From: Acetatifactor sp.
Lineage (GTDB): Bacteria; Bacillota; Clostridia; Lachnospirales; Lachnospiraceae
Reading direction: 5' to 3'
DNA length: 22,516 bases
Assembly (NCBI GenBank): GCA_024699575.1
Contig: JAILPF010000180.1
Coordinates: forward strand, 1 to 22,516
A program made the position numbers and the translations under genes. The notes under the pieces were generated by a model. That model did not search any database and was not told the DNA's origin. It was given only the letters and a program-made list of their open reading frames with translations. Positions 1 to 8,560 of the stretch are shown piece by piece. Numbering within the stretch: position 1 is the first letter of the stretch; each line of letters begins with the position of its first letter.

Positions 1-392
1 AGTGCCAGCATCGAACGTCCCATGCCGTGGGCATCCACCACAAGAATAATCGGGATATTCAATGCACATGCCAAATGGTAGGAAGACCCTTCCTCTGAGC
101 CGGCATGCATACCGTCATATAGTCCCATTACCCCCTCCACCACTGAAATGTCGCTGTCATTCTCCAAGAAAAACAGTTCCCTGGCAAGGGCTTCCTCTGC
201 AAAAAACAAATCCAGATTTTTTGACGGAATACCCAGAATCTCTCTGTGAAACATGGGGTCAATATAATCCGGTCCACACTTAAAAGACCTGACGGATTCG
301 CCACGCCTTTTCAGTGCCTCCAAAAGAGCACAAGTGATTGTAGTTTTCCCACAGCCGCTGCCTGTAGCGGCAATCATAAACGCATTTTTCAT
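1..392 (-). CDS. cbiA: Cobyrinic acid a,c-diamide synthase CbiA, N-terminal part (cut by window edge)
   Basis: CbiA amidates the a and c acetate side chains of cob(II)yrinic acid, using glutamine and ATP. The reading frame starts at ATG 392-390 and stays open to base 1, giving about 130 of the usual 450 or so residues. The protein begins MKNAFMIAATGSGCGKTTIT, with a P-loop of the dethiobiotin synthetase/CobB type near residues 9-17. It continues with KCGPDYIDPMFH and then VVEGVMGLYDG, both typical of the ATP-binding half of CbiA/CobB. The C-terminal glutamine amidotransferase half lies outside the window. The start overlaps the stop of the preceding fusion gene by 4 bp, pointing to translational coupling at the distal end of the B12 operon. 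Family assignment is firm; whether the gene is intact cannot be seen. Confidence 0.93.
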   Translation of the reverse strand, partial: MKNAFMIAATGSGCGKTTITCALLEALKRRGESVRSFKCGPDYIDPMFHREILGIPSKNLDLFFAEEALARELFFLENDSDISVVEGVMGLYDGMHAGSEEGSSYHLACALNIPIILVVDAHGMGRSMLA

Positions 393-2446
393 GACAGATT
401 AAAAGAATAAATATAAACAGGGTTATTTGCCTGAAGCATATGATAGTCTCCAAGCTGTTTCACTTTACTTACAGACACTTGCGCAATGTCTAAATCCACC
501 ACGCCGTACTGTTGTAACAGGGTATTCAGCTCACAAATGCTTTCCATACTGACCGCATTTGCAACCACCCTCATATGCGGATTTATGTGATAAAGTGCAT
601 CCAGAATCCTCTCCAGATTCCCTTTGCTGCCGCCGATAAAAGCACAGTCAGCAGCAGGTAAATTTTCAAAGACTTCCGGAGCAGTTCCCTCTATCACTTC
701 CACATTGGAAGTGCCAAATTTTTCACAGTTTTTTCTGATAAGCTTTACTGCCTCCTGATTACACTCCATCGCATAGACGGAAACAGAAGACGATAACAGT
801 GCAGTCTGTACTGCAATGGAGCCGGTTCCGCTTCCAATATCGTAGACCACATCTCCCTCTGCCGGCTGCAGCTTACAAATAGAAAGCCTGCGCACTTCCT
901 CTTTTGTCATAGGGACCTTCTCTCTGATAAAATCCTCATCTGACAGACTCGGAACCAACAATCTCTTCTGCACTGTGGGGTTGACAATAGCCCCCACATA
1001 CAGTCCGTCATCCATTACTTTACCACATTCGGACACTGTGATGTCATATATTTTTTCATTTTCGTAAGAAAGCTGATACCCCAAAAAAATTCTCACATTC
1101 TGAAGTTGTTTCCCAGCAAGCAGTTTTCCAATCTGTCCGATGTCCTCAGCACCGGAGGTTAAGAAAAAGGTCTTTTCGTGATATCTGACCGCTTCCAATA
1201 ATTTCGCATTCCAATCCTTTGGCTTCGCACCGTGGAGGCTCACAATTGCGGCGTCCTGCCACCCCAGCCCTATTCTTGCTGAAAGCGCTGACACAGAAGA
1301 TATTCCGGGCAGAATTTCCACCCGGTACTCTCCGCACTCCAGCAAAGCATGATACAGTTTTTCCGCTCCGCTGTAGAATCCGCTGTCCCCCGAAAACAGA
1401 ACCGTTACTTTGGTCTGCACCGGATGATTCCTTTTCACCTCCTGCAGCATTGGAAGAATATCTTTCTGTAGATAATACGGATATTTTACTGCTTTTGTGG
1501 TGACACTTCTAAGCATCCGTTCCGCACCGAATAGGTAATCTGCTTCCTCGATGGCGCGTTGAACCTCCTCCGTCACACATGCTTTTGATCCACATCCGAT
1601 TCCAGCCAGCGTAACACGGACACTTCCTCTTTTCAGAGCAATCCCCAAAATATGTTCTAACTGCATCAAAGTCTCTTCTATGCTATACTCAGCCGACTCC
1701 CCGTCGCAAAATCCATTCATGTTTCCACAAGTTCCATCTGTAGCCGGACGGACAATCATATGCGTGGTTACTCCAATCTCCTTTGCCGCCAGTAACTTGG
1801 TATCCACGCCACCTGTTCTTCCACTCTGCTTGGTAACCAGATGTTTTACACCGTATTGCTGCATGATTGCAAGATTTATCTCCTTGGAAAAAGGTCCCTG
1901 CATCGCAATAATCTGTTTGCCATCAAGCCCATGGTCGTAACATAGCTGCAGGCTCTCCATTCCCGGAAGAACTCTTACCACCAGACGTTCCTTTAACCCT
2001 TCCCTGCAAAAAACTGCAAGTTCCTTGCTTCCGGTGGTCAAAAAAATTGTTCCTTCCGTTTTCAGTAAGTTCTCTGCACATTCTTCCGTTGTATCATAAT
2101 ATTGGTACTCCGTACCCTTTCTTTCCAAATCGGCATCCCGCGGGCGCAATAATCTAAGATACGGAATTGTGGTATCTTTCAGGCTCTCCAGAATAGTTTC
2201 TGTCACAATCTCTGCATAGGGATGTGTGGCATCTACCACCACTTCACACCCTGTCTCCGAATAGAGTCTTGTCATCTGCTCTCTGTCAAGCCTTCCCTGA
2301 TGAACAATGATTTTCTCTGACGGAATCATCATCTGGCTACCATATTCCGTAGCCACACACACATCACATGTCACACCGCTATCTGCCAGAGTTTCTGCCA
2401 ATTCTCTTCCCTCTGTGGTTCCGGCAAATATTAATACTCTGCTCAT
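389..2446 (-). CDS. Triple fusion: precorrin-6A reductase (CobK/CbiJ), CbiE and CbiT
   Basis: This 685-residue protein joins three consecutive corrin-ring enzymes. Residues 1 to about 265 are a CobK/CbiJ-type reductase, with GTTEGR near residue 9 and DATHPYA at 72-78, which reduces cobalt-precorrin-6A with NAD(P)H. Residues about 275-480 are CbiE, the C5 methyltransferase, with LAGIGCGS at 280-287, SGDSGFYSG at 352-360 and LPGISSVSA at 379-387, the SAM-binding features of tetrapyrrole methylases. Residues about 500-685 are CbiT, the C15 methyltransferase and decarboxylase, with the Rossmann SAM loop DIGSGTGS at 536-543. CbiE-CbiT fusions (the CobL arrangement) are well known; adding the reductase in front is less common. 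The start overlaps cbiH by 4 bp and the stop overlaps cbiA by 4 bp. All three domains look full length with their motifs intact. Confidence 0.95.
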   Translation of the reverse strand: MSRVLIFAGTTEGRELAETLADSGVTCDVCVATEYGSQMMIPSEKIIVHQGRLDREQMTRLYSETGCEVVVDATHPYAEIVTETILESLKDTTIPYLRLLRPRDADLERKGTEYQYYDTTEECAENLLKTEGTIFLTTGSKELAVFCREGLKERLVVRVLPGMESLQLCYDHGLDGKQIIAMQGPFSKEINLAIMQQYGVKHLVTKQSGRTGGVDTKLLAAKEIGVTTHMIVRPATDGTCGNMNGFCDGESAEYSIEETLMQLEHILGIALKRGSVRVTLAGIGCGSKACVTEEVQRAIEEADYLFGAERMLRSVTTKAVKYPYYLQKDILPMLQEVKRNHPVQTKVTVLFSGDSGFYSGAEKLYHALLECGEYRVEILPGISSVSALSARIGLGWQDAAIVSLHGAKPKDWNAKLLEAVRYHEKTFFLTSGAEDIGQIGKLLAGKQLQNVRIFLGYQLSYENEKIYDITVSECGKVMDDGLYVGAIVNPTVQKRLLVPSLSDEDFIREKVPMTKEEVRRLSICKLQPAEGDVVYDIGSGTGSIAVQTALLSSSVSVYAMECNQEAVKLIRKNCEKFGTSNVEVIEGTAPEVFENLPAADCAFIGGSKGNLERILDALYHINPHMRVVANAVSMESICELNTLLQQYGVVDLDIAQVSVSKVKQLGDYHMLQANNPVYIYSFNLS

Positions 2447-3174
2447 TGATATCCCCTCTTGGTAATCAGTTTACCCTGTTTGATTACAGACATTGAATTT
2501 CCGATAAACACTGTGGTAAACATATTAACTTCCCGCTCCCGCAGTTCTTCCAAAGTACAGACATTTACCACCGTACCTTCCCTGCCGATATTTTCCACAT
2601 ATCCGCAGGCTCTGTCTTTTTTTGCCCCGGCCTGCAGCATAATATCACATGCTTTCTTCAGATAATCGTGCCTCTTATGACTGGATGGATTGTAAATGGC
2701 AATGGCAAAATCCCCCAGAGTAGCTGCCTGCAGGCGCTTCTCAATCACTTCCCACGGAGTCAGAAGGTCACTTAAACTAATCACGCAAAAATCATGATTT
2801 AAAGGTGCCCCCAAAAGAGCGGCACCACTGTTTGCCGCCGTGATACCGGGTACCACCACAAGCTCCACATCCGTACTGTCTCCCAATAATTCAAACATGG
2901 GCGATGCCATACCGTACACCCCGGCATCACCGCTACAGATTAAAGCCACCTTTTTCCCCTGCCTGCACAATTCAAAACACAGTTTACAGCGCTCAATTTC
3001 CTGCCGCATACCCGTGGTCAGATATTCTTTCTGAGGATAGTAAGTCTGTAACAATTTCGCATATAAAGTGTATCCCACCACCACATCGGAAGCCTCAATA
3101 GCTTCCTTCGCCTGACCGGTAAGGTATGCTTCTTCACCCGGTCCGATTCCGACGATATAAATTACTTTTTCCAT
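2443..3174 (-). CDS. cbiH: Cobalt-precorrin-3 / precorrin-3B C17-methyltransferase CbiH (CobJ family)
   Basis: CbiH methylates C17 and drives ring contraction in the anaerobic B12 pathway, using S-adenosylmethionine. The 243-residue protein is the normal length for a single-domain CbiH/CobJ. It opens with YIVGIGPGEEAYLT, the N-terminal glycine-rich motif of tetrapyrrole methylases, followed by SGDAGVYGMAS near residue 81 and VVPGITAANSGAALLGAPLN, the second substrate/SAM region typical of CobJ. The NPSSHKR segment around residue 162 is also characteristic of the family. The start codon overlaps the end of cbiG by 13 bp and the stop overlaps the next gene by 4 bp, so the gene sits tightly inside the operon. 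Cytoplasmic, no signal peptide. Confidence 0.95.
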   Translation of the reverse strand: MEKVIYIVGIGPGEEAYLTGQAKEAIEASDVVVGYTLYAKLLQTYYPQKEYLTTGMRQEIERCKLCFELCRQGKKVALICSGDAGVYGMASPMFELLGDSTDVELVVVPGITAANSGAALLGAPLNHDFCVISLSDLLTPWEVIEKRLQAATLGDFAIAIYNPSSHKRHDYLKKACDIMLQAGAKKDRACGYVENIGREGTVVNVCTLEELREREVNMFTTVFIGNSMSVIKQGKLITKRGYQ

Positions 3175-4205
3175 TCTATAATCCGTCCTTTTCTCCTGGC
3201 AACCGCTACGGTGACTCCATCCTGTGCCACCTTCTTTACTACTAATTCTGCTCCCTCTCCTGCACAGCAGACAGCAGCGCGCTCACACACATTTGACACA
3301 CCCGTCACATTTTTTACAAATTCCGATTCCGTAAATTTACCGGGCACAGCAGACAGTTCATCCGTCGTATACGTTTTGATCTCAATATGATGCCATGCCC
3401 CAAACAATAAAAGACCTCGTTCTCTTGCTTTCAGATCTATACTGGCAATCGCAGCAACCTCTTCATAGGTACTGTTCAGCTTAGGATCTTGCAGGATTTT
3501 ATCTGCCAAACAAGCTATGTTCTCCATGGCAGTGTCTTTCTTGCAACCGATTCCAAGCACATACTGCTTCGGAGCCAGTATCAACGGTTGTGTTTCCGTA
3601 CCTGATTGTTTCCAGCCCTGAGGAACATTTGTAATAACCACATCGGGGGATTGTCCACTCTCGTATGGAAGAATCTGCACTTCGTCAGGCACTTCACATT
3701 CCTCATAAGCAATATCCGGAGCAATGCACATAGTGATTTTCCCCTCCTGCAAGAGCTTTGCAGAGACTCTTTGGATTCCTCCACGCTCACAGATACTCAG
3801 TCCATTTGCTCTTGCAAAGACATCTATTGCAAACAAATGATTCACATCCGTTGCCGTTGTAAGCACCGCCTGCGCTCCCAGGCACTTTGCAAGAAGAATT
3901 GCCAAGTCATTGCCCCCTCCCATATGCCCGGACAGGATTGGAATAACGTATTCCCCTTTTTCGTCCACTACAATAACAGGGCTATCCCAAAGCTTATCCT
4001 GCACATACGGAGCAATGGTCCTGACTGCTATTCCGCAGGCTCCGATAAAAACAATGGGAACACGCAAAGAAAAAGCTTTCTTAGTCCAAAGCTTTAAATT
4101 CTCTCCGTCTCCCCGTCGCTCAAACAAATGCTCCGGCATCTTTGATTCTATTTGGTCTGCAAGCCTTCTTCCCCTGTCTGTGAAAGCACAAATTCGAATC
4201 ATCAT
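3162..4205 (-). CDS. cbiG: Cobalt-precorrin-5A hydrolase CbiG
   Basis: CbiG opens the delta-lactone of cobalt-precorrin-5A and releases the C20 fragment as acetaldehyde, a step specific to the oxygen-independent pathway. The 347-residue protein shows the usual layout. The N-terminal half contains IGACGIAVRTIAPYV near residue 54 and LSGHMGGGNDLA near residue 91, both hallmarks of the CbiG N-terminal domain, followed by a less conserved middle. The C-terminal CobE-like domain starts near YVLGIGCKKDT (about residue 215) and includes ASIDLKARERGLL. The start begins MMIR, so the second Met is an equally good start. It lies 5 bp downstream of cbiF and overlaps cbiH by 13 bp. Its presence with CbiD and CbiK marks this as the early-cobalt, anaerobic route. 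Confidence 0.94.
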   Translation of the reverse strand: MMIRICAFTDRGRRLADQIESKMPEHLFERRGDGENLKLWTKKAFSLRVPIVFIGACGIAVRTIAPYVQDKLWDSPVIVVDEKGEYVIPILSGHMGGGNDLAILLAKCLGAQAVLTTATDVNHLFAIDVFARANGLSICERGGIQRVSAKLLQEGKITMCIAPDIAYEECEVPDEVQILPYESGQSPDVVITNVPQGWKQSGTETQPLILAPKQYVLGIGCKKDTAMENIACLADKILQDPKLNSTYEEVAAIASIDLKARERGLLLFGAWHHIEIKTYTTDELSAVPGKFTESEFVKNVTGVSNVCERAAVCCAGEGAELVVKKVAQDGVTVAVARRKGRIIEWKK

Positions 4206-4210
4206 ATCTA

Positions 4211-4972
4211 TCAGTCCTTTGCCTGTCTGAATTCTGTAGAAAAATCTGCCGCATACAATCTGGATTTTTCATATTCACAAGTCTGCAATACCTCCCCCAC
4301 CAATATGAGTGCTGTCTTGGTAATCGCATTCTTTCCGGCTGTCTCCGCCAAAGTTTCAACCGTACAAAAGAAAATCTTTTCCTCGGGCCAGGTAGCTTTA
4401 TATACAAGGACAGCAGGCGTATCCGGCTGATATCCACCTTTTATCAATCTCACCGCCAACTTCTCCAGCATGGAGGTACTCAAATAAATAGCCATAGTGG
4501 AATGATGTGCCGCAAAACTCTCAATGCTCTCCGACTCCGGTACCTTGGTTCTCCCCTCCATTCTGGTAATAATCAGGGATTGGGATACTCCCGGAAGTGT
4601 ATACTCCAAATTCAGACTCGCAGATGCTCCAAAGCAGGCACTTACACCCGGACAGGAGTCATATGGGATACCCAATTTATCCAATTCATCCATCTGTTCT
4701 CTGACTGCACCGTATAGACTGGGGTCCCCGGTATGAAGTCTGACCACTTCCAATCCCTCTTCCGATGCATTTTGTATCACTTCTATCACTTCTTCCAGCG
4801 TCATACCGGCACTGTTATATACCGTCGCAGCAGGGCAGAATTCCAAAAGCTCCGGATTCACCAGCGAACCCGCATAGATGACAACCTGTGCTTTCTTTAA
4901 CAGTTCTGCACCCCTCAAGGTAATTAAATCCTTTGCCCCTGGTCCTGCTCCGACAAAATGTACTTTTATCAT
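4211..4972 (-). CDS. cbiF: Cobalt-precorrin-4 C11-methyltransferase CbiF (CobM family)
   Basis: CbiF adds the C11 methyl group to cobalt-precorrin-4 using S-adenosylmethionine. I chose the ATG at 4972-4970, giving 253 residues, the usual CbiF length. An upstream in-frame start at 5071 would add 33 residues translated from inside cbiD and is unlikely. The chosen start overlaps the cbiD stop by 4 bp, matching other junctions in this operon. The protein opens IKVHFVGAGPGAKDLITLRG, the glycine-rich methylase motif. It then has RLHTGDPSLYGAVREQM near residue 80 and CPGVSACFGASASL near residue 106, both typical of CbiF/CobM. The C-terminal SRLYAADFSTEFR tail also fits the family. Five bases separate its stop from cbiG. 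Confidence 0.95.
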   Translation of the reverse strand: MIKVHFVGAGPGAKDLITLRGAELLKKAQVVIYAGSLVNPELLEFCPAATVYNSAGMTLEEVIEVIQNASEEGLEVVRLHTGDPSLYGAVREQMDELDKLGIPYDSCPGVSACFGASASLNLEYTLPGVSQSLIITRMEGRTKVPESESIESFAAHHSTMAIYLSTSMLEKLAVRLIKGGYQPDTPAVLVYKATWPEEKIFFCTVETLAETAGKNAITKTALILVGEVLQTCEYEKSRLYAADFSTEFRQAKD

Positions 4973-6105
4973 ATAAATAACCTTGTCCTTTCTTCCATAA
5001 TGCTCTGAAGCAGTCCGTCGGCCCCATCCGTCCGTCCGAGCAGGCCGTGTTCGTTGGAAAAAACAATGCATTCCACACCAAATCTCTCCGCTGCTTTTTT
5101 CTTCAGATACCGGTCGATTTTCTCCATCACGATTTTCATAAATTCCACTTCCCGGCCGTTCTGTTTGATTACTTGATAGCCCGCATCCGTGGAAATACAG
5201 TTTAATATTTCTTTCAGGCTTTCATTACCCACACCTGCCTGCAAAGCCGCAGCCACCATCAGTTCCATGCGGCAGTCCGCCTCCCCGGAGTGGGTATTCA
5301 TAATTCCACCGGAAACCTTGATCAGTTTCCCGATATGTCCGCATAAAAGGACATCTGTAAACCCCAATTTCGCTATCATCTCCAGAGTCTCACCGATATA
5401 ATTGGAACACTTTACCGCCTCGTCCAAATCATAGCCATACCGTTTTTTCATAAAATCAAGACCGTAGTTACCGGGTGCAATCACCACTTTTGAACACCCT
5501 AATGCTTTCTTTTGATTTAACTCCACCCGAATGGTATCCAGCAGAGCCTGACTGCTCATAGGCTCCACCACTCCGGAGGTTCCGAGAATAGATATTCCAC
5601 CTGCAATTCCAAGTCTTGGGTTAAAGGTTTTCTCCGCGATTTTCGCTCCTCCCGGCACGGAAATCACCACACTCAATCCTCCGTCATAATCCAGCACTTC
5701 CAGGACTTCCCTGATTTCTTTTTCTATCATACTTCGCGGCACAGAGTTGATAGCAGCGTTCCCTACCGGCTGGTCCAGCCCCGGTTTCGTCACCCGTCCT
5801 ACGCCCTCACCTCCGTCGATAAGCACCTGTCCTTTGGGAATTTGTTCGCCCTCCAAAGTTCGAATGGAAACTGTCGCATATACATAAGCTCCGGTCGTCA
5901 CATCGGGATCATCTCCACCATCTTTCTGCACAGCGCAGCTCACCCATTCCTTCTCCCGGTGGATGTCCACAAGTTCCGCACAAAAATCAATTCCTTTTGG
6001 TGTGGTAATCGTAATCTGTGTTTTCTTTTTTCCACTGAGCAGCATAAACGCTGCTGCCTTGGCTGCTGCCGCAGCGCAGCTTCCGGTGGTAAATCCGATT
6101 CTCAT
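4969..6105 (-). CDS. cbiD: Cobalt-precorrin-5B C1-methyltransferase CbiD
   Basis: CbiD methylates C1 of cobalt-precorrin-5B and is found in the oxygen-independent B12 pathway. The 378-residue length is normal. The start MRIGFTTGSCAAAAAKAAA is the highly conserved CbiD N-terminus, followed by QKDGGDDPDVTTG near residue 61 and the GGEGVGRVTKPGL segment near residue 98. A central glycine-rich region with GIAGGISILGTSGVVEPMS is also family-typical. The last 45 or so residues (NEHGLLGRTDGADGLLQS and what follows) look like a variable C-terminal tail. The start overlaps the ABC-CbiC fusion gene by 4 bp and the stop overlaps cbiF by 4 bp. No signal peptide; cytoplasmic. Confidence 0.96.
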   Translation of the reverse strand: MRIGFTTGSCAAAAAKAAAFMLLSGKKKTQITITTPKGIDFCAELVDIHREKEWVSCAVQKDGGDDPDVTTGAYVYATVSIRTLEGEQIPKGQVLIDGGEGVGRVTKPGLDQPVGNAAINSVPRSMIEKEIREVLEVLDYDGGLSVVISVPGGAKIAEKTFNPRLGIAGGISILGTSGVVEPMSSQALLDTIRVELNQKKALGCSKVVIAPGNYGLDFMKKRYGYDLDEAVKCSNYIGETLEMIAKLGFTDVLLCGHIGKLIKVSGGIMNTHSGEADCRMELMVAAALQAGVGNESLKEILNCISTDAGYQVIKQNGREVEFMKIVMEKIDRYLKKKAAERFGVECIVFSNEHGLLGRTDGADGLLQSIMEERTRLFI

Positions 6106-7541
6106 AAATTCCCCTTTTTCATCTCATATAGTACAGCGTTGCAGATAGCTGCCGCCACATTGCTTCCGCCTTTCCGCCCCCGGTTAATAATGTAAGGAAT
6201 ATCTGTCTCCATAATTCGTTCCTTAGAAATCTCCACATTAACAAAGCCCACAGGAACACCCACAATGAATTCCGGTCGAAAGGTGCCATTATCATACATT
6301 GCACGCAGGTTTAGCAGTGCGGTCGGAGCATTTCCAATGGCAAAAATAACAGGTTTCTTCCATTTGGCCGCCCGCTCCATACTCACTGTTGCCCGGGTAA
6401 CACCACGGGTTTTAGCTTCCGTTGCAACATCTTCATCCGCCATAAAGCAATGCACTTCTCCACCGTATTTTGCAAGCTCTTTCTTGTTGATACCGGAAAG
6501 CGCCATGTTGGTATCGGTCACAATATCTGCACCCGACCGAATCAGCTCTGCCATCCTGCCAATGGCATTCCCTGAAAAGCAAAGAGTCTTCGCATACTCA
6601 AAATCTGCAGTGGTGTGAATCGCTCGCTTTATCAAGAATGCTTTGTCCTCCGGAAGCACAATATTTCTCGCCGACAGTTCCTCCCCTATGATTTCAAAGC
6701 TTCTAGTCTCAATATCCCCCGGTGCCACATGCTCTGTCTCGCTTCTCACCGGGTCATGATGACCTTGGTTATAATGACTTGGTGCAGGATTCTCGTAGGT
6801 TCTGGCAAATTCACCTTCTTCAATATTGAATAACTGCTCCACATAAGCAGGCGTCAATATCTCCTCCACCTTTCCCATCCTATCAATTTTACCCTCTCTG
6901 GTTATGCAGAGGCATTCGTCGGCAATCCTTTTCGCCAGTTCAATCTCATGGAGGGACAACACCACTCCGATCTGCTTTTCCCTTGCTAAACGCTTCAATT
7001 TATCCGCAAACGCCAGCTTATATCCTATATCCAAAAAGCTGGTGGGTTCATCCAAAATCAAAATCTCAGGTTCCTGTGCCAACGCTCTCGCAAGCAGTAC
7101 TCTCTGCTTTTGTCCATCACTCAGTTTGGAAAATTCTGCTCCGGACAGTCCTTCCGCTCCCACAAACTCCAGAGCCTCCTGTACTGCTTTCTCATCCGCT
7201 TCGGAAAGTCTGCCACTTATCCCCGTAAACTGATGTCTTCCCACACTCACAACCTCGAAGCAGGTGGCATGCTCTACTTCTGTCCGACCTGTCATCATAG
7301 CAGCCATCTCTTTTGCACGCTCCCCGCGCTTCAGACGGTTTAAATCATTGCCATCAAGCAATACGACCCCACCCATAGGTTCCAGACTGCCGATAATGGT
7401 TTTTAGAATCGTAGTTTTCCCGGAACCGTTAGGTCCAATCAATGCCAGAATTTTACCGGGCAACACCGACAATTGTATTTCTTTCATCAAAGGCTTTCCG
7501 TGATAACCTACGCTAAGCCCTCTCGTCTCTAACTTTGCCAT
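6102..7541 (-). CDS. Fusion of an ABC importer ATPase (BtuD/FepC type) with precorrin-8X methylmutase CbiC
   Basis: This 479-residue protein carries two unrelated functions in one chain. Residues 1 to about 245 are an ABC ATPase of the iron-siderophore/cobalamin importer class: Walker A GPNGSGKT at 36-43, a signature motif LSDGQ at 140-144, Walker B ILILDE at 160-165, and the switch histidine in SLHE at 198. Residues about 288-479 are CbiC, which moves the C11 methyl to C12 to make cobyrinate from cobalt-precorrin-8. It has the likely catalytic histidine in KRAIHTTADFEY (H309), VTDTNMALSGI at 341-351, IGNAPTALL at 402-410, GVPVGFVNVE at 428-437 and a C-terminal NRGRKGGS. The linker is histidine-rich. 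Both halves look complete. The gene lies 2 bp after the permease and overlaps cbiD by 4 bp. CbiC is usually a separate protein of about 210 residues. Confidence 0.93.
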   Translation of the reverse strand: MAKLETRGLSVGYHGKPLMKEIQLSVLPGKILALIGPNGSGKTTILKTIIGSLEPMGGVVLLDGNDLNRLKRGERAKEMAAMMTGRTEVEHATCFEVVSVGRHQFTGISGRLSEADEKAVQEALEFVGAEGLSGAEFSKLSDGQKQRVLLARALAQEPEILILDEPTSFLDIGYKLAFADKLKRLAREKQIGVVLSLHEIELAKRIADECLCITREGKIDRMGKVEEILTPAYVEQLFNIEEGEFARTYENPAPSHYNQGHHDPVRSETEHVAPGDIETRSFEIIGEELSARNIVLPEDKAFLIKRAIHTTADFEYAKTLCFSGNAIGRMAELIRSGADIVTDTNMALSGINKKELAKYGGEVHCFMADEDVATEAKTRGVTRATVSMERAAKWKKPVIFAIGNAPTALLNLRAMYDNGTFRPEFIVGVPVGFVNVEISKERIMETDIPYIINRGRKGGSNVAAAICNAVLYEMKKGNL

Positions 7542-7543
7542 GG

Positions 7544-8545
7544 TTATCCTCTCTTTCTCTTAAGCAACATAGATATCACCACCGGCGCTCCGAAAATTGC
7601 TGTAATTGTGCTGATACTCAACTCCATCGGAGTAAACAGGCATCTGGCCAGCAAATCGCAAAAAAGACAAAAAGCTGCCCCCGCTAAAAAGGAAGCACTC
7701 ATAATAATTCTGGGCTTAGATGTTCGAAACATGCTCCGTATCACATGCGGAACTGCGATTCCCACAAAAGAAATAGGTCCCGCAAATGCTGTTACTGTAG
7801 CAGATAGGATACTGGAACAGGTAATCAACAGCACTCGAAACATCCGCAGATTCATCCCCACACTGAAGGCATACTGCTCTCCGTAAAGATAAGTTTCAAT
7901 ATCTTTTGCCATAAAAAAAGCAATCACAGTACCAATGAACACGATGGGAACAAAGCTCTCCACGTTCTGCCATGAAATTGCAGAAAAGCTTCCCATCGAC
8001 CAGTTATGTAAATTGACAATATTGGAATCATCTGCAAAAGTCACTAGCAGCTCCGTTATCGCCGAACAAACATATCCAATCATCACACCACACACAATCA
8101 GTATGGACATGTTTTTGACTTTACCTGCTGCCAGAATTACCAACCCTGTCGCCAGCATCGCCCCCAGAAATGCTGCCGCCACCATCTGCACAGATCCAAA
8201 TCCAAATCTGTAGCTGTACGCAGCCACCATCAGAATGGCCACAAACAGCTTGGCACCGGAGGATATTCCCAGCACAAACGGTCCCGCAATCGGATTGGCA
8301 AAAAAAGACTGCAACAAATATCCTGAAAGTGCCAGTCCTCCTCCCAGAATCATAGCTGCCAAAATTCTGGGAATCCGGATATTCCACAGAATCACTCCAT
8401 TCACGCTCTGAGTATCATGTGTCAATAATATTTGAAAAAGTTCAGACAAAGTAACATCTGCACTTCCAATAATCAAATTTGCAACCAGGAGAAAAAGAAG
8501 TACTGCACTGATGCAACTGTAAAGAATGATTCTTCTTTTTTTCAA
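7544..8545 (-). CDS. FecCD/BtuC-family ABC transporter permease
   Basis: This is the membrane channel subunit of an importer for vitamin B12, siderophores, heme or similar chelates. The 333-residue protein is strongly hydrophobic, with about nine or ten predicted membrane segments. It shows family landmarks: NIRIPRILAAMILGGGLALS near residue 55, FANPIAGPFVLGISSGA near residue 83, and FAGPISFVGIAVPHVIR near residue 255, which contains the coupling-helix region that contacts the ATPase. It sits between a binding lipoprotein (15 bp upstream) and the ATPase-CbiC fusion (2 bp downstream), making a full importer. Placement under a cobalamin riboswitch suggests a corrinoid or related tetrapyrrole as cargo, but sequence alone cannot separate these from iron chelates. 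Confidence 0.92.
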   Translation of the reverse strand: MKKRRIILYSCISAVLLFLLVANLIIGSADVTLSELFQILLTHDTQSVNGVILWNIRIPRILAAMILGGGLALSGYLLQSFFANPIAGPFVLGISSGAKLFVAILMVAAYSYRFGFGSVQMVAAAFLGAMLATGLVILAAGKVKNMSILIVCGVMIGYVCSAITELLVTFADDSNIVNLHNWSMGSFSAISWQNVESFVPIVFIGTVIAFFMAKDIETYLYGEQYAFSVGMNLRMFRVLLITCSSILSATVTAFAGPISFVGIAVPHVIRSMFRTSKPRIIMSASFLAGAAFCLFCDLLARCLFTPMELSISTITAIFGAPVVISMLLKRKRG

Positions 8546-8560
8546 GTCTCCTCTCCTCCT

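Noticed and set aside
3606..4097. A 163-codon plus-strand open frame opposite cbiG.
   Set aside because: It is the antisense shadow of a well-supported gene and shows no recognisable motif or ribosome site.
4973..5071. A longer cbiF start that would add 33 N-terminal residues.
   Set aside because: The extra residues are read from inside cbiD in another frame and do not match CbiF. The ATG at 4972 gives the conserved N-terminus and the 4-bp overlap common in this operon.
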